Shown: positions 45,650 to 53,648 of the stretch, piece by piece
Position numbering within the stretch: position 1 is the stretch's first letter
Layout: every line of letters begins with the position of its first letter
NCBI GenBank assembly: GCA_964592405.1
Contig: CAZQBY010000006.1
Location: 19,968 to 83,967 of the forward strand
Direction: 5' to 3'
Source: CAZQBY01 sp964592405 [NCBI: uncultured archaeon]
Lineage (GTDB): Archaea > Altiarchaeota > Altiarchaeia > JAFGQM01
Length of the DNA: 64,000 nt
Translations under genes and position numbers: made by a program
The notes under the pieces: generated by a model
Databases searched by the model: none
The model's input: the letters and a program-made list of their open reading frames with translations, nothing else
What the model was told of the DNA's origin: nothing

Positions 45650-45709
45650 TTACAATGGAAATTTATACAAACTTATACAAAAACTGCCACTAACAAAAAC
45701 TGCCACTAA
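45650..45709 (-). promoter_or_regulatory. argD upstream region with 16-nt tandem repeat and TATA-like element
   Basis: In the gap between argB and argD, ACAAAAACTGCCACTAA occurs at 45677-45693 and again at 45693-45709 (period 16; + strand spelling). On the transcribed side an A/T element, TTTGTATAAATTT, follows at about 45658-45672. The arrangement suggests paired binding sites just upstream of an internal argD promoter. Confidence 0.55.
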
Positions 45710-45723
45710 AACCCACAAGGACA

Positions 45724-46560
45724 TCACTCGGTTATCATTGTCCCAATTCCCCTGTCTGTAAAAACCTCTATAAGAAGAGAATGCTCCCTGCATCCATCTA
45801 TTATGTGAGCACTTTTGACACCAGCCTCAATAGCCTCAATTATTGCTTTGGTTTTTGGAACCATGCCTCCGCGCAGCTCTTCCCACTTGAGCTTCTGTTT
45901 GAGTTCCTTGGTGCTTATGGATGAAATCAGTGATTTCTTATCGTTCTCGTCCTCCAGCAGGCCCGGAACGTTTGTGAGGTAAATAAGTTTCTCTGCACCC
46001 ATTGCCTTGGCTATCGCTGCGGCCAGATCATCAGCATTGATGTTAACCGCCTTCCCCCTTTCATCCAGCCCTATCGGCTGGACCACGGGGGTATAACCCT
46101 GCTCGAGTAGCCCTTCCAGGACCGACTTGTCGATAGAGCTGATTCGGCCAACATTTCCCAGTTTTTCCATCCGCTTTGCACGCACCATCTTCCCGCTCTT
46201 GCCTGTTGTTCCGATCGCCTTGCAGTTCAGGTTTTCCAGCTCTTCAACTATCTCACTGTTTACCCTTCCGAGAACCATGGTTACAACATCAAGTGTCTTA
46301 TCATCTGTGTGGCGTAGCCCCTCAACAAACCTGACTTTCAGCCCAAGCTTCTCGCTCAGTCTGCTTATCTCCTTCCCCCCGCCATGCACCAGTATAAGCT
46401 TTATACCAACAAACTTGAGCAGTGCGACATCTTCCAGTATTGTGAGCCTGGTCTTCTCATCGACCAGCATGCTGCCGCCCAGTTTTATAACAAAAACCTT
46501 GCCATTGAATCTTCTGATGTAGGGTATAGCCTCTATTAGGGTTTTTATCTGGTTCATCAT
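45724..46560 (-). CDS. argB: Acetylglutamate kinase
   Basis: ArgB phosphorylates N-acetylglutamate, the second step of arginine synthesis. Of its 278 residues, KVFVIKLGGSML and ILVHGGGKEI form the phosphate-binding loops, NINADDLAAAIA the ADP region and GGMVPKTKAI the late Lys-containing motif. The first Met (46560) overlaps the argJ stop as ATGA and is preferred over the adjacent second Met. Confidence 0.95.
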   Translation of the reverse strand: MMNQIKTLIEAIPYIRRFNGKVFVIKLGGSMLVDEKTRLTILEDVALLKFVGIKLILVHGGGKEISRLSEKLGLKVRFVEGLRHTDDKTLDVVTMVLGRVNSEIVEELENLNCKAIGTTGKSGKMVRAKRMEKLGNVGRISSIDKSVLEGLLEQGYTPVVQPIGLDERGKAVNINADDLAAAIAKAMGAEKLIYLTNVPGLLEDENDKKSLISSISTKELKQKLKWEELRGGMVPKTKAIIEAIEAGVKSAHIIDGCREHSLLIEVFTDRGIGTMITE

Positions 46561-47699
46561 GTATATTCTGCATTGATTTTTATATATTCATAGGACATGT
46601 CCCCAGACCAGGCTTTTGCAGATCCTCTTCCCAAACCCAGCTCAACAATTATGCGTATCTTCTCAGCCTTTTTCATCTCTTCGCTGAGTGTCTCCCTGTC
46701 GAAGTCCTGTGCAAAACCGTCGAAGAGCAGGTATCTCTGGCCGCCTACTTCATACCATATCTTCAGTTTGTCCTCCTCCAGCTCAGCTCCCGACCGGCCG
46801 GCTGCAGCTGCAACCCTCCCCCAGTTTGGGTTGTTGCCGAAGACAGATGTCTTGACCAAACAGGAATCAGCTATGGCACGCGCAACCAGCTTGGCATCCT
46901 CCTTGTTTTTGGCTCCGGTTACCTCTATCTCTATAAGTGTTGTCACGCCCTCTCCATCCGCTATGATCATCCCGGCCATCTCCTGACAGAAGATGGTGAG
47001 CGCTTCTGCAAAATTTCCAGCAGTCTTCTCACCTGTTGACACCAGCAGGACCATATCATTTGTGCTCATGTCGTTGTCCACAGACATCATATTGAAGCTC
47101 CCATCTACAGCCTTCTTTAGGTCTCCCTTCTTGAATTTGGCATCCGTTACAATAAAGCAGAGCATTGTAGCCATATTTGGGTGTATCATCCCGGCACCCT
47201 TAGCTATGCCGCCGATCTTAAATTCTCCAAAGTCTATGCAGAGTTCTTTGGGTCTGGTATCCGTTGTCATGATTGCCTTGGCAGCATCTTCGCTGTTATC
47301 GCCCAGAATCCTGACTGCCCGCTCTATCTGGTTCTTAATCAGGGTGGTGTCCATATACCTCCCTATAATCCCGGTGGAGGCGACCACAATGTTATTCTCA
47401 TCTATTCTGAGCTCCTCGGCGACCTTCCACGCAATACCCTCTGCATCACGCAGACCCTGTTCTCCGGTTGAGCAGTTGGCGTTGCCGGAGTTGATAACTA
47501 TGGCCTGTACACCATTCTTTATGCGCTTGCGCGTTATCTTGATTGAGGCAGAGACTATCTTGTTGTTTGTGTAAACCCCATCAGCCTCACAGACCTTGTC
47601 GAAGACTATAAGCGCCAGTCCGTTCTTGCCATCCCTAACGCCGGCGGTTTTTACACCAAGATTGTTCAGCCCACCTTCAAGATTTTTCAGCTTTTTCAT
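46557..47699 (-). CDS. argJ: Glutamate N-acetyltransferase / ornithine acetyltransferase
   Basis: ArgJ moves the acetyl group from N-acetylornithine to glutamate, closing the cyclic arginine pathway; some members also use acetyl-CoA. The precursor cleaves itself before a Thr in the motif GAGMIHPNMATML, here Thr178, giving alpha and beta chains. I choose ATG 47699 (MKKLKNLEGG) by length; in-frame Mets at 47717 and 47741 are possible. The length of 380 residues is typical. It heads argJ-argB-argD-ACT. argC is not in the window. Confidence 0.94.
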   Translation of the reverse strand: MKKLKNLEGGLNNLGVKTAGVRDGKNGLALIVFDKVCEADGVYTNNKIVSASIKITRKRIKNGVQAIVINSGNANCSTGEQGLRDAEGIAWKVAEELRIDENNIVVASTGIIGRYMDTTLIKNQIERAVRILGDNSEDAAKAIMTTDTRPKELCIDFGEFKIGGIAKGAGMIHPNMATMLCFIVTDAKFKKGDLKKAVDGSFNMMSVDNDMSTNDMVLLVSTGEKTAGNFAEALTIFCQEMAGMIIADGEGVTTLIEIEVTGAKNKEDAKLVARAIADSCLVKTSVFGNNPNWGRVAAAAGRSGAELEEDKLKIWYEVGGQRYLLFDGFAQDFDRETLSEEMKKAEKIRIIVELGLGRGSAKAWSGDMSYEYIKINAEYT

Positions 47700-47767
47700 A
47701 CCATTTAGTTTGAGCATTTGGGGAAAAAAACCGCAAAACAAAAAACCGTGAAATCAGCGAAAACCGG

Positions 47768-47779
47768 TTTTTATATACC
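47768..47779 (+). promoter_or_regulatory. Strong TATA box before the rps15 leader RNA
   Basis: GTTTTTATATAC is centred near 47774, which predicts transcription from about 47800. That coincides with the 5' edge of the closing helix of the structured RNA that begins at 47804. Confidence 0.65.
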
Positions 47780-47803
47780 TTCCATCAAATTAAGCGCTTA
47801 TTT

Positions 47804-47923
47804 CTTAGGGCAGGCCGGTACTGGCATAAGTCAAGCTGTGTTTGTGTGGGCAAAATCCGCACACAGGTAGGGATGAAGTCCCGTACTAACCTGCGCCACA
47901 AATCAGGTCTACAGGCCCCTAAG
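47804..47923 (+). ncRNA. Structured RNA of unknown class, leader of rps15 or independent RNA
   Basis: The 120 nt are closed by CTTAGGG (47804-47810) with CCCTAAG (47917-47923). A second stem is AGGCC (812-816) with GGTCT (906-910). Inside lie GGTAC (817-821) with GTACT (883-887), CTGTGT (836-841) with ACACAG (861-866) capped by GTGG/CCGC, and a GGGA-TGAAG-TCCC hairpin (870-882). A TATA box sits about 27 nt before its 5' edge, and rps15 starts 15 nt after its 3' edge. It does not fit 5S, SRP, RNase P, C/D or simple H/ACA consensus as far as I can judge. It could be an S15-binding autoregulatory leader or a free small RNA. Confidence 0.6.
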
Positions 47924-47937
47924 AATCACCGACAAAA

Positions 47938-48393
47938 ATGGCAAGGATACATGCAAGGAGGAAGGGGAAGAGTGGGAGCACAAAGCCACCGGTATTACAG
48001 GCCGACAAGTGGCTTGAATACACCCACAATGAGATATTTGATCTGATAGCAGAGCTGGCAAAAAAGGGAAAGAGTGCCTCTGAGATAGGCAACATACTCA
48101 GGGACCGGTATGGAGTTCCGGATGTCAAGGCCATTACTGGAAAGAAGATAACTGAGGTCCTCAGGGAAAGGGGACTCAGCCCGAACTTGCCTGAGGATCT
48201 GGGCAATCTGCTCAGGCAGGCTCTCAAACTCAGAAAGCACTTGGAGAGAAACAAGAACGACAAGAGCAACCGCAGGGGCTTGGAGCTGACCGAATCCAAG
48301 ATAAAGCGGCTGGTGCGCTATTACAAGGGGAAGGGCATACTCCCGGCCAGCTTCTATTACGATGTGAATAAAATCGAACTTCTGTTGCGATGA
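47938..48393 (+). CDS. rps15: Ribosomal protein uS15 (S15)
   Basis: The protein has 151 residues of the archaeal/eukaryotic type: an N-terminal extension (MARIHARRKGKSGSTKPP) ahead of the conserved four-helix core with DKSNRRGLELTESKIKRL, which binds 16S rRNA in the central domain. It begins 15 nt after the structured RNA. It is coupled to a 38-codon gene by ATGA, and that gene to serS, so the three form one operon. Confidence 0.97.
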   Translation: MARIHARRKGKSGSTKPPVLQADKWLEYTHNEIFDLIAELAKKGKSASEIGNILRDRYGVPDVKAITGKKITEVLRERGLSPNLPEDLGNLLRQALKLRKHLERNKNDKSNRRGLELTESKIKRLVRYYKGKGILPASFYYDVNKIELLLR

Positions 48394-48506
48394 TACAACG
48401 TGTTCAGGTGAGAGTAAGTATAGGCACAGAGATTAAGGAATTTGAAAGCAGGGATATGGATACTGTCATTGCAGATGTCGATTCCTATCTGGCCGGCAAA
48501 AGATGA
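48390..48506 (+). CDS. 38-residue protein coupled between rps15 and serS
   Basis: The ATG at 48390 overlaps the rps15 stop as ATGA, and its own TGA overlaps the serS ATG at 48503 as ATGA. This double coupling is strong evidence of translation. The peptide begins MIQRVQVRVSIG and ends VDSYLAGKR, with a likely beta-strand then a helix. Archaea often place the KEOPS subunit Pcc1 next to rps15, and the first strand is faintly like Pcc1, but at 38 residues it could be only half of it. Function unknown. Confidence 0.75.
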   Translation: MIQRVQVRVSIGTEIKEFESRDMDTVIADVDSYLAGKR

Positions 48507-49780
48507 TTGACATAAAAATCATAAGGGAGTCCCCTGCGATTGTGAGGGCAGATCTGGAAAAACGCGGTATGGATACCGCAATAGTTGACAGGGTTGTATC
48601 TCTTGATAACAGGTGGAGGGCTGCTCTTCAGGAGGTTGAAAAACTCAGGCACGAGAGGAACAGGATTACGGCCGAGGTTGCACAGCTGAAGAGGGAGGGA
48701 AAGGACACTTCCTCCAAGATAAAGGAGATCTCCGGAATACCCCAGCGCATAAAGGAACTGGAGCTGCGTGCCGAGGAGCTGAAAAACCAGCTTGATAAGG
48801 AGATGCTTGAGATTCCCAACATCCTCCATGAATCTGTGCCGAAGGGAGAGACCGATGAGGATAATGTGGTTATCAGGGAAGTAGGCAAAAAGCCGGAGTT
48901 TGGCTTCAGTCCACGGGATCACATAGAGCTTGGGGAGATATGTGATCTGATAGACGTGGAGCGTGCATCCAAGGTCAGCGGCGCGCGTTTCTACTATCTG
49001 AAGAACGAGGCAGTCCTGCTGGAATTTGCCATAATCCAGTATGTCCTGAATCTCCTGCGCGAGAAGGGGTTCATCCTTCACATCACCCCTGCCCTCATCA
49101 GGGGCGGGGTAATGGAGGGCGCAGGGTTCCTGCCTGCCGGAAGGGAGGATATCTATAAGATAGAGGGCGAGGATCTCTATCTGGTAGGCACCAGCGAGCA
49201 GGCGCTTGCCGGCCTGCACATGGGCGAGATTATAGAGAAGAGCAGGCTTCCCCTCCACTATGCCGGCTTTTCACCGTGCTTCAGAACCGAAGCCGGCTCT
49301 CATGGAAGGGATACAAAGGGAATCTTCCGGGTTCATCAGTTTGACAAGGTGGAAATGTTCCTGTTTACGAAGCCTGAGGAGTCGTGGAAAGAACATGAAT
49401 TTCTCCTAGAAACGGCAGAGGAAATATACAAGGGGCTTGAGATACCCTACCGCGTTGTTAATGTCTGCACGGGTGAGATGGGCTCGGTGGCCGCCAAAAA
49501 GTATGACATAGAGGCATGGTTCCCGGGGCAGGACAAGTACCGGGAGATTGTTTCCTGTTCCAACTGCACGGATTATCAGGCAAGAAGACTCAAGATACGG
49601 TGCAGGGAAAACCCGGGCGATCCAACCGAATATGTCCACACCCTGAATTCAACTGCATCGGCCATCAGCCGGACAATAGTGGCAATCCTTGAAAACTACC
49701 AGAATGAAGACGGGTCTGTGGATATCCCCAAGGTGCTTAAACCCTATGCGGGCATCAAAGGGATAAAACCAAAAAAATAA
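48503..49780 (+). CDS. serS: Seryl-tRNA synthetase
   Basis: The protein has 425 residues. The N-terminal two-helix coiled-coil arm (about 30-105) grips the long variable arm of tRNA(Ser). The class II core has TSEQALAGLHMGEII, FRTEAGSHGRDTKGIFRVHQF (motif 2) and STASAISRTIVAILENYQ (motif 3 Arg). It is of the common type, not the rare methanogen-type SerRS. The tRNA-Ser at 63.8 kb, with a long variable arm, is its substrate. It is translated from a start coupled to the 38-residue gene. Confidence 0.97.
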   Translation: MIDIKIIRESPAIVRADLEKRGMDTAIVDRVVSLDNRWRAALQEVEKLRHERNRITAEVAQLKREGKDTSSKIKEISGIPQRIKELELRAEELKNQLDKEMLEIPNILHESVPKGETDEDNVVIREVGKKPEFGFSPRDHIELGEICDLIDVERASKVSGARFYYLKNEAVLLEFAIIQYVLNLLREKGFILHITPALIRGGVMEGAGFLPAGREDIYKIEGEDLYLVGTSEQALAGLHMGEIIEKSRLPLHYAGFSPCFRTEAGSHGRDTKGIFRVHQFDKVEMFLFTKPEESWKEHEFLLETAEEIYKGLEIPYRVVNVCTGEMGSVAAKKYDIEAWFPGQDKYREIVSCSNCTDYQARRLKIRCRENPGDPTEYVHTLNSTASAISRTIVAILENYQNEDGSVDIPKVLKPYAGIKGIKPKK

Positions 49781-49906
49781 AACCTAGATGAATCCCATGA
49801 ACATCCCTATTGCATTGCGGTTAATATCTAAGGAAGTCCAAAAGAAATTTTTAAAGAAGTTTTTTAACAAGAAAATACAAACATAGGCTCACACACTCTG
49901 TAAAAA

Positions 49907-50485
49907 ATGGCGAGACCTACAAAAAGGGGCAAGGCAATAGACAAATGGAAACTGAAGAAGAGGTTTGAGGTAGTTGCACCAGAGATATTCAATAATGTCC
50001 CGGTTGGTCCGATATTTGCGAGGGAGGCTGCAGCTCTGGAGGGAAGGACCGTATATACAACTCTCAGCAAGCTCGTCAATTCAAACCAGCATCACATCAA
50101 GATAAAACTGCGCGTTACCGGAACACAGGGTTTCACGGCTCTCACCATGGTGAAGGAGGTTGAACTTGCACGCGCTTACATAAACTCCCAAACAAGTGTC
50201 GGAAGAGAAACCATAGAGAATGTGGTGGATGTGATAACTACTGATGGCAGAAAGGTCCGCATCAAGACCATAATCTTCACAAAGAAGAAATGCCACTCGG
50301 ACCAGAAGAAGGCTTTACGCAAACTGGCCGAAGAACTCATCAGGACTGGTGTCCGGAAGATGGATTATGACAGGCTTGTCCAAGAGGTCGTATTTGGCAA
50401 GCTCGGATCCCTGATATTCAACAAGGGGAAGAAGATAGTTCCCATTAGCCGGGTTGAGATTCGCAAGCTGGAGCTGCTTTCATAA
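49907..50485 (+). CDS. rps3ae: Ribosomal protein eS1 (S3Ae)
   Basis: This 192-residue protein is found only in archaea and eukaryotes, on the small-subunit platform. The opening KKRFEVVAPEIFNNVPVGP and the LVNSNQHHIKIKLRV strand are diagnostic. A TATA-like element (AATTTTTAAAG near 49846-49860) stands about 50 nt before the ATG. It is followed closely by sppA on the same strand. Confidence 0.96.
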   Translation: MARPTKRGKAIDKWKLKKRFEVVAPEIFNNVPVGPIFAREAAALEGRTVYTTLSKLVNSNQHHIKIKLRVTGTQGFTALTMVKEVELARAYINSQTSVGRETIENVVDVITTDGRKVRIKTIIFTKKKCHSDQKKALRKLAEELIRTGVRKMDYDRLVQEVVFGKLGSLIFNKGKKIVPISRVEIRKLELLS

Positions 50486-50535
50486 TCTCCCTGCATCCAA
50501 ATTCTCTGCAGATTCTCCGGCCGGAATCCAAAAAC

Positions 50536-51402
50536 ATGAAAAAACTTCAGAACGCCTTGGTGGTCACAGGGATAGTGCTTTTCCTTCTGGTCGGAATAGC
50601 CATGTTGCTGTTTTTGTTCACGGATGTCTTTTTTTGGTATGGGGATACCATAGCAGTTATAGGCCTTAGTGGCGACATATCCGGTCCACAGGCCATAAGA
50701 AACGCATTTGATGAGGCACTGGAGGACCAGAGCGTTGTTGGAGTCATATTATACATCAATTCCGCCGGAGGAGGCATCATCGAGACAAAAGAGATCGCAA
50801 GCTCGCTGGCAAAACTGGCCGAGGTCAAACCCGTAGTTGCATATATTGCAGATGTTGGCGCTTCCGGAGCTTATTATATTGCAACCTTTGCTGATTATAT
50901 CATGGCTGATGAGAACTCTCTCATCGGAGGAATAGGGGTAATTTCTACATGTACCATCTACAAAGACCTGCTTGAGGAGAAGCTTGGCATAAACACTACA
51001 GTCATCAAATCCGGAAAGTTCAAGGATATCGGTTCCCCATATCGCCCAATGACACAGGAGGAAAAGGAGCGGCTGCAGGAGATTGTGGATACCGTCAACA
51101 GGAGGTTTACGAATGCAATAGCCACCCGCAGGGGGCTCTCCAAATCTGCACTGGAGAGGATAAGCACTGCGGACATCTTTCTTGGTGATGAAGCGATGGA
51201 AATGGGGCTTGTGGACTATCTCGGTGGATTTGATGATGCCGTTGGGCTTGTGCGCCGGCTGTCCCATAATGAATTTGCAGAGGCCCGCTTCATTGAGCTG
51301 GATGATTATCAGGAAGCCGGCATGTATTATGAAATAGGTCGCGGCCTTGGCGATGCGCTTGCAAACAGAATAGACTTCTCAGACATGCCCCTGAGGGTCT
51401 GA
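50536..51402 (+). CDS. sppA: Signal peptide peptidase SppA (S49)
   Basis: The protein has 288 residues with one N-terminal membrane helix (about 8-28) and a ClpP-like catalytic domain outside. Ser110 in VGASGAYYIATFAD is the nucleophile, and the general-base Lys lies in IKSGKFKDIGSPYR (residues 159-161). It digests cleaved signal peptides in the membrane. With the many exported proteins here, it fits the secretion theme, though it lies in a ribosomal gene cluster. Confidence 0.94.
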   Translation: MKKLQNALVVTGIVLFLLVGIAMLLFLFTDVFFWYGDTIAVIGLSGDISGPQAIRNAFDEALEDQSVVGVILYINSAGGGIIETKEIASSLAKLAEVKPVVAYIADVGASGAYYIATFADYIMADENSLIGGIGVISTCTIYKDLLEEKLGINTTVIKSGKFKDIGSPYRPMTQEEKERLQEIVDTVNRRFTNAIATRRGLSKSALERISTADIFLGDEAMEMGLVDYLGGFDDAVGLVRRLSHNEFAEARFIELDDYQEAGMYYEIGRGLGDALANRIDFSDMPLRV

Positions 51403-51472
51403 GTGGCAATCTCCCTATCTTTTGATTTTTATATGCCCATATACAAACATAACCCACGACTATAATGGCAAA

Positions 51473-51664
51473 ATGGGCAGGGTAAAGACCAGGAACGTCA
51501 AAAGAATCGCAGAGGAGTTAGTGAAGGAGTATCCGGATGAATTCAGCGAGGACTTCAACAAGAACAAGCTGAAGGTTGCAGAACTCACAGTGGTCCAGAG
51601 CAAGTCCCTCAGGAACAAGATAGCCGGCCACATAGTAGCGATAAAAAAGAGGGTTGTGGACTAA
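51473..51664 (+). CDS. rps17e: Ribosomal protein eS17 (S17e)
   Basis: The protein has 63 residues from ATG 51473; a longer in-frame reading from 51422 crosses the TATA-like promoter (TTTTTATATG) and is rejected. The sequence MGRVKTRNVKRIAEEL with KLKVAELTVVQSKSLRNKI is the archaeal S17e signature. It belongs to the small subunit and is shared with eukaryotes. Confidence 0.96.
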   Translation: MGRVKTRNVKRIAEELVKEYPDEFSEDFNKNKLKVAELTVVQSKSLRNKIAGHIVAIKKRVVD

Positions 51665-51719
51665 GCTTTTTCTACATCATTCCTAAATCCTGAGCATACA
51701 ATACGGGGAAACGAACAAG

Positions 51720-52262
51720 ATGTGGATACTTGGTGTAATACTGCACGCGCTGTATTATATAAGCCCTGCATATTGTGCAAATGCGTTTGCAGTCTTTGGA
51801 TTTGGGCCTCCGGTTGATGGGGGCAGGAGCTGGAGAGGGAAGCGCATTCTGGGCGATGGCAAGACGTGGGGCGGGCTTCTCATAGGCACCACAGCCGGAA
51901 CCCTTTTTGGTCTGATGTGGTATCTCCTTTCCCAGTCCGGCCCGCTGGCCCAAGTTTACTATAACGTCTTTGACTTCAGGATCCCCGACCCGCTTTTTGG
52001 CATGTATCTGGCTTTGGGCGCCCTTGCCGGCGACATGACTGCCAGCTTTGTAAAGCGCAGGCTTGGCATAGAGCGCGGCAGACCGCTGTGGGGGGTTGAC
52101 CAGCTGGACTTTGTTTTCGGGGCATTGGCTATTGCTTATCTCTTCGTGCCGACCTTCATAATACCAGAGGAATTCATTGCCCTGTTAATCATCACGCCAC
52201 TCATGCACCTTGCAGGCAACCAGATAGCCTATCTATCGAACCGAAAGAAGGAGAGGTGGTAA
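51720..52262 (+). CDS. carS: CDP-archaeol synthase
   Basis: CarS transfers CTP to the unsaturated archaetidic precursor (digeranylgeranylglyceryl phosphate), giving the activated lipid for polar archaeal lipids. The protein has 180 residues, with a hydrophobic start, then PPVDGGRSWRGKRILGDGKTW (the conserved cytidylyltransferase-like loop), several membrane helices, and WGVDQLDFVFGA. It ends beside the accessory island. Confidence 0.94.
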   Translation: MWILGVILHALYYISPAYCANAFAVFGFGPPVDGGRSWRGKRILGDGKTWGGLLIGTTAGTLFGLMWYLLSQSGPLAQVYYNVFDFRIPDPLFGMYLALGALAGDMTASFVKRRLGIERGRPLWGVDQLDFVFGALAIAYLFVPTFIIPEEFIALLIITPLMHLAGNQIAYLSNRKKERW

Positions 52263-52281
52263 CTGGGAGTTAGACCTGAGT

Positions 52282-52431
52282 TTATGTCCAAGGTGGAAAC
52301 TTGCCGACAAGGGTAGACCAGATTAGGATTATTGCGATAATTATTGCTATCAGGGAGAACACACCAAGGTTTAGGATAACGCTTCTTCCACTTTTCACTA
52401 TAAGCCGTCCACCTCTAACGTAGATTCTCAT
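52282..52431 (-). CDS. 49-residue single-helix membrane protein
   Basis: The protein starts at ATG 52431, which overlaps the TGA of the preceding frame as ATGA. A basic N-terminus (MRIYVRGGRLIVKSGR) leads into one helix (VFSLIAIIIAIILIWSTLV) and ends FPPWT. The overlap implies coupled translation with the interrupted gene upstream. A longer 133-codon reading from 52683 is less plausible because its first 84 residues look non-coding. Family unknown. Confidence 0.5.
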   Translation of the reverse strand: MRIYVRGGRLIVKSGRSVILNLGVFSLIAIIIAIILIWSTLVGKFPPWT

Positions 52432-52661
52432 TCTTTCTTGTTCTCCCTCTTCTCTTGACTCAACATCAGGACAATTACCAGTATAGTAAGAAAAATCGTG
52501 AATATTACCAGTATCTTGAGTGGTTAGACTATTGGCCCCAAGTCGGGGGAGATTGGCAACCAATTGTAAAGGAATGACAAAGCCTGGATAGCTATGGCAA
52601 TACTGACTAAAATCGTTATTGCAAAAACAAGACGATTGTTTTTCAGACTCTCCAAGTCCAT
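52428..52661 (-). pseudogene. Two-helix small membrane gene interrupted by TAA
   Basis: From ATG 52661 the frame encodes a basic start (MDLESLKNNR) and a first hydrophobic helix, then meets TAA at 52526-52524. Beyond that stop the same frame continues with a second hydrophobic helix (LKILVIFTIFLTILVIVLML) and a charged tail ending at TGA 52430-52428. The continuing membrane-like coding after the stop indicates a 77-codon gene broken by one nonsense change, or a sequencing error. The charged tail runs into the coupled 49-residue gene. Confidence 0.5.
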
Positions 52662-52700
52662 GCTTAATATATTGATTAGCCATTAAAAACCTCCTACCCC

Positions 52701-52824
52701 GACTTTATGAGCAAAATTTAGACTTTATGAGCAGGCGAGACTTTTTTAGCAAAGCCGTGCCGTTGGGCTTTGCTCCTTTTTAGCTGTCTGCTCCTTTTTG
52801 GGTGGTGAGTTTGCTCCTTTTTAG
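52701..52824 (+). repeat. Short repeats and inverted repeats at left edge of accessory island
   Basis: GACTTTATGAGCA occurs at 52701-52713 and 52721-52733. AGCAAAGCC (52748-52756) faces GGCTTTGCT (52765-52773) as a hairpin. GCTCCTTTTT occurs at 52772, 52790 and 52813. ACTTTTTTAGCAAAGCC (52740-52756) recurs with one mismatch at 54337-54353. No gene is seen between 52684 and 52917. Confidence 0.7.
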
Positions 52825-52917
52825 GATAAGTTACTCCCAAAGCTTCCAAACAATAGTGTCTATCTCGTTTTGAATTTTTACATTGACACAGACTTCCTTA
52901 CTTTTAAGAAGTTGTAG

Positions 52918-53106
52918 GTGGATAGCCTAACATCCTCCTCTGTCGAAACAGTCTTCCAGATGATTAAGGCCAACCTCGAGGATAAGCTAAAGTCAAAGAA
53001 GAAGGTCGCTCAGAGGAACGAGCTGCTGTGTAAGCTGATATGCCACAACGTTGTGGTCTTGATACATGAAATGCATGAATGGGAGATAAATCCCCAATTT
53101 AATTAA
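52918..53106 (+). pseudogene. C-terminal remnant of an IS5/IS4-type DDE transposase
   Basis: This 62-codon frame reads SSVETVFQMIKANLEDKLKS and CKLICHNVVVLIHEMHEW, closely matching the end of archaeal DDE transposases, including the final catalytic Glu in SSVETVF. A stop codon lies directly upstream in frame and no N-terminal catalytic Asp part is present. It cannot be active. It marks past transposition at the edge of the toxin-antitoxin island. Confidence 0.85.
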
Positions 53107-53144
53107 AAGCTCAAGTTTTTTTACTAGTTCCATCATAATTAAGT

Positions 53145-53639
53145 ATGATTGAGAGGGAAAAGTACTATAACATTATTCTCTACTTCGCAGACAAGATACA
53201 AAATAACACACTGGGAAAAGTAAAATTAATGAAATTGCTCTATTATTTGGACTTTGATTTCTTTGAGAAATATGGAAAACCCGTCACAAACGATTCTTAT
53301 GTTAGATTGCCGTTAGGTCCAGTTCCTAGATCCGCTGATAAAATCATAGATGAAATGAAGAGTAAGGGGCTAATTAAGGTATGTCGCCAAAAAATCTCAG
53401 AAGATATGAACGATAGGCAATTAGTTGTGGGTTTAAAGAAGCCAGATTTAAAGGTCTTCAGTTCTGAAGAGATGGAAATGTTAAATATTATTGTCTCAAA
53501 ATGGGAAAAGTTCAGTGGCAAAGAGATGAAGGACGCCAGCCACGGAGAAGCCCCTTGGATAGCTACAAAACCTAATTGCGTGATTGACTACAACCTAGCC
53601 TATTACAGGAACAAATACAACGAGATGGAAGCCATATAA
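53145..53639 (+). CDS. Panacea-domain (DUF4065/SocA-like) antitoxin
   Basis: The protein has 164 residues. The pattern YFADKIQNNTLGKVKLMKLL, then YYLDFDFFEKYGKPV and YVRLPLGPVPRSA, is the DUF4065/Panacea signature used by many toxin-antitoxin pairs as a neutralising antitoxin with diverse toxins. A short TATA-bearing gap precedes ATG 53145. The toxin candidate begins nine bases after the stop. The codons are visibly more A/T-rich than in neighbouring genes, which suggests transfer. Confidence 0.85.
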   Translation: MIEREKYYNIILYFADKIQNNTLGKVKLMKLLYYLDFDFFEKYGKPVTNDSYVRLPLGPVPRSADKIIDEMKSKGLIKVCRQKISEDMNDRQLVVGLKKPDLKVFSSEEMEMLNIIVSKWEKFSGKEMKDASHGEAPWIATKPNCVIDYNLAYYRNKYNEMEAI

Positions 53640-53648
53640 GAGTGGAAA

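Noticed and set aside
47867-47900. Resemblance to a cobalamin riboswitch core (GGGA...TCCC...GCGCCACA)
   Set aside because: Only a short stretch matches loosely, the key P6 and CAGGA-type elements are absent, and the gene behind it is rps15.
47804-47923. 5S rRNA, suggested by the 120-nt length and closing stem
   Set aside because: The conserved CCGAAC-type loop and helix order of 5S are missing.
52524-52526. Readthrough or recoding at the internal TAA of the small membrane gene
   Set aside because: Known archaeal pyrrolysine recoding uses TAG and selenocysteine TGA; a nonsense change or sequencing error is simpler.
52282-52683. Single 133-codon gene on - strand
   Set aside because: Its first 84 codons lie out of frame with a membrane-like frame in the same DNA; the two-gene reading with ATGA overlap explains the region better.
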